Of a stretch of 62,000 bases of DNA, positions 60,401 through 62,000 are shown piece by piece. Under the pieces are notes generated by a model. That model saw nothing but the letters and a program-made list of their open reading frames with translations. It was not told the DNA's origin and searched no databases. Positions within the stretch are counted from its first letter, which is position 1; each line of letters starts with the position of its first letter. A program made the position numbers and the translations under genes. The DNA is from Branchiostoma floridae (Eukaryota > Chordata > Leptocardii > Amphioxiformes > Branchiostomatidae): the NCBI RefSeq assembly GCF_000003815.2, contig NC_049979.1:3355269-3417268 (forward strand), in the 5' to 3' direction.

Positions 60401-61939
60401 GTGATGGTAACGGGCCGTGTGATGTTTTTTAAAGTCCCAACGTGCAACAGCGGCACACACGAATGCGCGGCGACAGAGTCGCCGATAAGGTATTCCCGAG
60501 CAGTCGCCGCGCGCGGAATGGTGTTCGCGGACACTTTATAGTTCCTGGGCAAGGTCGCTCCGGTTTTGGAGCAGGTGGTCGAATAAAACGCGAACGGATC
60601 GGAAAACAAGTCGTCCAAATGGCCGCGCGACCCCGCGGTTTGCGATGGTGCCGCTTAGGATGCGGGCCGTTTTCCTCCAAATAATTGAAAATATTGATTT
60701 TCGATAGGAGGTCGCCAACGCTGACAGGAATAGTCATTTGTGATATGATTTGCCGTCGTCAGGGGTCCGGGGAACAGAGTCAGGGAGGCTGCGGCATTCC
60801 CAGTCTCCTCCGCCCGGGAAAACTGCGAGTCTGCCTCGGTGGTGAGACGGGTGGGCTCGTTAAATCATCAGCACGGGTTATCTATGGCTTCTGCCCCCGT
60901 TCTGATGGCAAAAATGAGTTGATTTAATCTGGGGGCTTGAGGAGGCCGCCGGGACGTGCCCCTACCGGGGCTGGAGAATTTCCTCTCGAGGCCTTCCATT
61001 TTCGGACTGGATGGTTGGTATGTGAAGGCTCCGAGATTCGGAAAGCGGACCGAGCCGGCTACAGCCCTACATGTCTAATTTCACATTCTAGTCCACGAGC
61101 GCTGCTGGCATTTCTAAGCCTCCGTGTATGAACGGTATCAATGCAGAAATCTATACTTCATTAATCATAAGGTTTTACCGATCGTTTGGCGACGCTTACG
61201 TTACAAATAGCGCCGTGTGTAGAGGCCTTCCGTACACTGTAATCGTGCCGTGTGCGATCGTGTCTTGCGTGTACCAAGCGGGTAAAATTAAACGCAGTCA
61301 ACATTCAGGGGACGATGTCTAAAAATATTCTCCCCCAAGTCCACGCTGTATATCATGAGCCCTAAGCACTCCTACCCTGACGTATGTGGAGGCATGTAAG
61401 TATGCTGAGATGACCCAGTTACGGTCCCTCAGCTGCATCTCTCGCAGATGCACTATCTCTGTGCTGTAAGCACCGCACACAAGCTACTACGTAAGTGTCA
61501 GTCTTAAAGTTCTGCGTGGGCTCGAGTTGTGAAACAAGAAGTTTAGCAAACAAGTTGTCACGACACAGCGCAAACATAACATGTCGGTAAAGAGAATTGA
61601 CAGTCCCTGTCCCAACAACCGCCCCGCACACTGCCCGCCCGGATCTTTATACCCCGAAAAAGCACTTGTGGACAGTTTGCGCACCTGTAAGGCGTATTCC
61701 GACACCTCCTCCTGCGTGTCCCCCTCCGAATGCTCGTCGAAGTCGGCCGAGAACAAGACGATGAGGACCTCGCTGTCTTTGACGGCCTTCTTGAAGTTCT
61801 TGGAGCCGATGTTGAGGATGCGGTTGTCTCCGTCCCAGGATGGGAACATGAACTCGTCCTCAGGGTTGTCCGGTTCGTCCGCCAGCGCGCCCCATCCCGA
61901 CACCAGCAGCAAACAAACCGTCCACAGAACCAACCTCAT
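30205..61939 (-). CDS. CASQ: Calsequestrin with giant polyaspartate tail (16 exons)
   Basis: Exons in gene order: 61685-61939, 42532-42616, 41689-41789, 40447-40561, 40055-40125, 37093-37235, 36544-36589, 36083-36137, 35620-35717, 35119-35193, 34698-34824, 33744-33893, 32585-32644, 30901-31044, 30637-30759, 30205-30416. Phases agree throughout; total 1860 bases, 619 residues plus stop. The ATG at 61939 begins a signal peptide (MRLVLWTVCLLLVSGWGALA); the upstream open frame has no ATG. Exons 1-10 encode the three thioredoxin-like domains, with family blocks such as FPSWDGDNRILNIGSKNFKK, KHYKEFEDAA, FFATFDPK, LDFIWIDPDEVPT and DEPQIGVVDLDD. Calsequestrin polymerises in the ER/SR lumen and stores Ca2+ by acidic residues. 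The tail (exons 11-16) is about 240 residues, nearly all Asp, ending HEEL. Vertebrate forms are near 400 residues with short acidic tails. Confidence 0.95.
30637..30759 (-). CDS. CASQ: Calsequestrin exon 15: 41-codon polyAsp cassette
   Basis: 123 bases, phase 1 at both ends, pure GAY codons, acceptor TTTGCAG and donor GTACAC. Flanking intron sequence (GCAAATTGTTAT.CA.A.AA) matches that of exon 14, so the two are tandem duplicates. Confidence 0.85.
30901..31044 (-). CDS. CASQ: Calsequestrin exon 14: 48-codon polyAsp cassette
   Basis: 144 bases, phase 1 at both ends, pure GAY codons, acceptor TTTGCAG and donor GTACTC. It can be skipped without changing frame; the junction codon G|AT stays Asp. 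Confidence 0.85.
31999..32034 (-). CDS. Candidate 36 bp cassette exon (ESENAAEAKTKK)
   Basis: In gene sense, CACTAG is followed by 36 bases and a good donor (AAAG|GTAGAG). Phase 1 on both sides fits the neighbouring tail exons. The peptide alternates acidic and lysine residues, resembling the KEKE motifs of triadin/junctin proteins that bind calsequestrin. It is not counted in the 619 residues. Splicing is unproven. Confidence 0.35.
32585..32644 (-). CDS. CASQ: Calsequestrin exon 13: 20-codon Asp/Glu cassette
   Basis: 60 bases, phase 1 at both ends, acceptor CCCCACAG and donor GTGAGT. It encodes Asp with three Glu and no neutral residue. Confidence 0.85.
32714..32950. mobile_element. Harbinger-like MITE with TAA duplication
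   Basis: The ends AGGTGCACTCTCACTGC and, reversed, AGGTGCGCTTTCATTTC are flanked by TAA on both sides. The interior (ACGTATTACTCAATATTTAAAT and similar) is shared with the element at 51128-51370. It lies in the intron before calsequestrin exon 13 in gene order. Confidence 0.65.
33409..33441. repeat. TA microsatellite
   Basis: About 12 TA units followed by TGTATGTATC in a calsequestrin intron. Confidence 0.85.
33744..33893 (-). CDS. CASQ: Calsequestrin exon 12: 50-codon acidic cassette
   Basis: 150 bases, phase 1 at both ends. It encodes about 33 Asp, an EEAADN interruption, then about 11 more Asp. The acceptor is TTGGGTAG and the donor GTAGGT. The interruption is the only neutral stretch in the long tail. 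Confidence 0.85.
35252..35310 (+). repeat. GTTACTCAAGCAA repeat copy
   Basis: GGTTACTCAAGCAATTGGAT with GATTTTGGAAACGGTCAGACG, a half-copy of the inverted-repeat family whose complete form is at 39399-39605. It lies in the intron between calsequestrin exons 9 and 10. Confidence 0.75.
37319..37705 (-). repeat. Two pseudo-copies of calsequestrin exon 6 start around a 30 bp minisatellite
   Basis: The start of exon 6 (LAKQLKLKDLNDILIY) recurs at about 37319-37371 (LAKQLKMKELNDILIY then stop, acceptor kept) and 37650-37705 (KQLKLKDANDILIY then stop). Between them, 37395-37650, lie about eight units of a 30 bp repeat with CACATGGAACAGTGCGCGGG. Use of a pseudo-exon would truncate the protein. Confidence 0.85.
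37840..38900. other. Intron 5 stretch without recognised features
   Basis: Part of the 2.8 kb intron between exons 5 and 6. Nothing coding or repetitive was recognised. Confidence 0.45.
38905..39152. mobile_element. Inverted-repeat element (AGCCTGGAAACCAG)
   Basis: AGCCTGGAAACCAGATTGTT and CCAGGGCCT (38905-38937) are mirrored by AGGCCCTGGAAACACC and CATCCAGGC (39116-39150). MITE-like, about 245 bp. Confidence 0.55.
39399..39605. mobile_element. Complete GTTACTCAAGCAA MITE
   Basis: The left arm AGCAGTTACTCAAGCAAATG plus GATTTTGGAAACGACCAGACG is mirrored by CGTCTGTCCGTTTCCAAAATC and CCAGTTGCTTGAGTAACTGC, giving about 45 bp inverted arms and a 207 bp unit. Half-copies occur at 23289, 35252, 43440 and 55105. 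Confidence 0.85.
40780..41090 (-). repeat. Decayed duplicate of calsequestrin exon 3 region
   Basis: TGCTCTAGTTC.TACTTTCATTTTGA at 40810 repeats at 41310. ATCAACAACGAACCTGATAACG with CGGGCGCTCTGTGC at 41025-41065 matches exon 3 (GTCAACAACGAAGCTGATGAGG, CCGGCGCTCTGTGC). The copy has lost its splice donor and frame. Confidence 0.8.
41362..41628. mobile_element. MITE with 53 bp terminal inverted repeats
   Basis: ATCCTCCTAGGCAGGGACAT onward (41362-41413) is mirrored almost perfectly at 41575-41628. The flanks AGTAAATACC (41352) and AGTAGATACC (41629) look like a 10 bp target duplication with one change. It sits only in the functional exon 3 copy, not in the decayed duplicate. Confidence 0.85.
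43425..43496 (-). repeat. GTTACTCAAGCAA repeat half-copy
   Basis: AAACGTCTGACCGTTTCAAAACCAG followed by CAGTTGCTTGAGTAAC, reverse orientation relative to the copy at 35252. Confidence 0.75.
45715..46040 (+). mobile_element. tRNA-derived SINE
   Basis: The head has A-box-like TGGCCCAGTGGCTAGG and B-box-like GGGTTCAATTCC. The body has GCGGTGGAAGGAGAGGA, CTTCCAATACCGTACCC and CAACCCACTGTCCCTACGG. It lies in calsequestrin intron 1, antisense to the gene, and has a different body from the SINE at 12629. Confidence 0.7.
49615..50665 (+). repeat. GACATTGG minisatellite, unit 16-18 bp
   Basis: More than fifty variants of GCGGTCCCGACATTGG run for about 1 kb in calsequestrin intron 1, with CCCGATATTGG and CTCCGACATTGG subfamilies. 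The long open frames over it on both strands are products of the repeat and not genes. Confidence 0.9.
51128..51370. mobile_element. MITE with AAGGTGGTATCTC ends
   Basis: AAGGTGGTATCTCGCTGCAC and TTGGGGCACCGGT (51131-51164) are mirrored by ACCGGTGCCCCAAGT and AGTGAGATACCGCCTT (51326-51360). The interior is related to the element at 32714. The flanks are T/A-rich but the target duplication is not clean. Confidence 0.75.
51805..52050 (+). repeat. Dispersed repeat shared with 14312-14480
   Basis: See the copy inside the CACTA-like element. This copy is longer, with GTTCATTGGCCTAGGAGTGAG. No terminal repeats were identified. Confidence 0.55.
53030..53290. promoter_or_regulatory. Intronic cluster of YY1-like and CRE-like sites
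   Basis: AAGATGGCGGC, AACATGGCGGCG and CGCCATGATGG (YY1-like, promoter-proximal in many genes) occur with GTGACGTCAC and CACGTGAC within 260 bp, just after a CpG-rich stretch. It could be an internal promoter or enhancer in calsequestrin intron 1. No downstream exon was recognised. Confidence 0.35.
54717..54886. mobile_element. Hairpin MITE (CTCCAAGCAGATC)
   Basis: AATCTCCAAGCAGATCCTAC with AGATAGTA is mirrored by TAGTACTATCT and GTAGGATCTGCTTGGAGATT. Inner GCTGGCCTAGGAGTGTG also pairs with CACTCTTTGGCCAG. A single left-end-like fragment is at 50780. Confidence 0.75.
55078..55160 (-). repeat. GTTACTCAAGCAA repeat, diverged half-copy
   Basis: GACTGACCGTTTCCAAAATCAT followed by a diverged CATTGGCCTGAGTGATTGCC. 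Confidence 0.65.
56500..56925. repeat. GCGGGAAAGG minisatellite between two CCCCGAAAGTCAT repeats
   Basis: About six degenerate units of 40-50 bp with GCGGGAAAGGG and TTAACAGTGT lie at 56570-56830. They are bracketed by CCCCACCC.GTTCTACATC with CCCCGAAAGTCAT (56500-56535) and a related copy at 56896-56925. The same block is at 54667 and, inverted, at 58799-58822. Confidence 0.7.
57990..58740. repeat. Degenerate 100-120 bp tandem repeat
   Basis: Blocks of GTCTTCTTCAACAGGG.CGCT, CATCAGTGCATTGTTTTAGAAA and TTAGATACGTATCATA recur about six times with strong decay. Confidence 0.7.
58850..59020. repeat. Tandem repeat, unit about 40 bp
   Basis: Four units of TTTACCGCTGCAGGTGTAGG with CACATACACTGGTTTAA. 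Confidence 0.8.
61685..61939 (-). CDS. CASQ: Calsequestrin exon 1: signal peptide and first domain start
   Basis: Starts at the first ATG (61939; G at -3 and +4 A), encodes a 20-residue signal peptide followed by DEPDNPEDEF, and ends with a CAG before the GTGCGC donor. The 5' UTR continues toward the window end, so the promoter is mostly outside. Confidence 0.9.
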
Positions 61940-62000
61940 CTCGCTTGTTTGGATAGAAAAAACCCGCCACAAAGAAGAAACAGTCGCCGAGCTTGTTCCA

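Larger units (their letters stand above)
42617..61684 (-). other. Calsequestrin intron 1 (19 kb)
   Basis: No exon was found between 42616 and 61685. The intron contains a SINE, several MITEs, at least four minisatellites, GT tracts near 47395, a G-tract at 49179-49192, and GC-rich patches at 48500-48720, 53030-53290 and 60430-61000. Scattered short open frames have no recognisable similarity. Confidence 0.6.

Noticed and set aside
61940-61972. Upstream start for calsequestrin
   Set aside because: The frame extends upstream only to a TTG; the first ATG is 61939 and starts a proper signal peptide.

Overview
The window reads as nuclear DNA of an invertebrate chordate, most likely an amphioxus (Branchiostoma). 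This is inferred from chordate-like SEL1L and calsequestrin with many GT-AG introns, a Tie-like receptor tyrosine kinase pair of the kind expanded in amphioxus, and dense small inverted-repeat elements and minisatellites. No species assignment was tested.

Layout. (1) 1-10.3 kb, plus strand: the 3' part of SEL1L, an ER-associated degradation adaptor made of Sel1-like repeats. Nine exons (1261-9789) join in frame into 443 residues ending in a membrane anchor. (2) 12-27.5 kb, plus strand: two tandem, apparently intronless receptor tyrosine kinase genes (cadherin-like N-terminus, EGF-like, Ig, EGF-like array, membrane segment, kinase). Copy 1 (13211-22915) is interrupted by a 6.9 kb DNA element with CACTG ends (13507-20426), itself carrying two satellites, and by a 28 bp palindromic footprint. 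Copy 2 (24232-27032) carries a one-base deletion in its membrane segment. (3) 30.2-61.94 kb, minus strand: a complete calsequestrin gene, sixteen exons joining in frame into 619 residues. Its last exons encode a roughly 240-residue, almost pure aspartate tail, ending in HEEL, a likely ER retrieval signal. Intron 1 spans 19 kb and is full of repeats.

A recurring theme is tandem copying of exon ends together with their splice sites: SEL1L exons at 1350, 2556, 3461, 5060 and 9767, and calsequestrin exons 3 and 6. The most striking systems are the modular calsequestrin tail, whose extra exons are all phase-1 and a multiple of three, and the transposon in receptor copy 1, whose own terminal repeats offer a donor and acceptor that would splice it out in frame.

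SEL1L and calsequestrin both act in the ER/SR lumen, but nothing here shows a functional link; their proximity may be chance.
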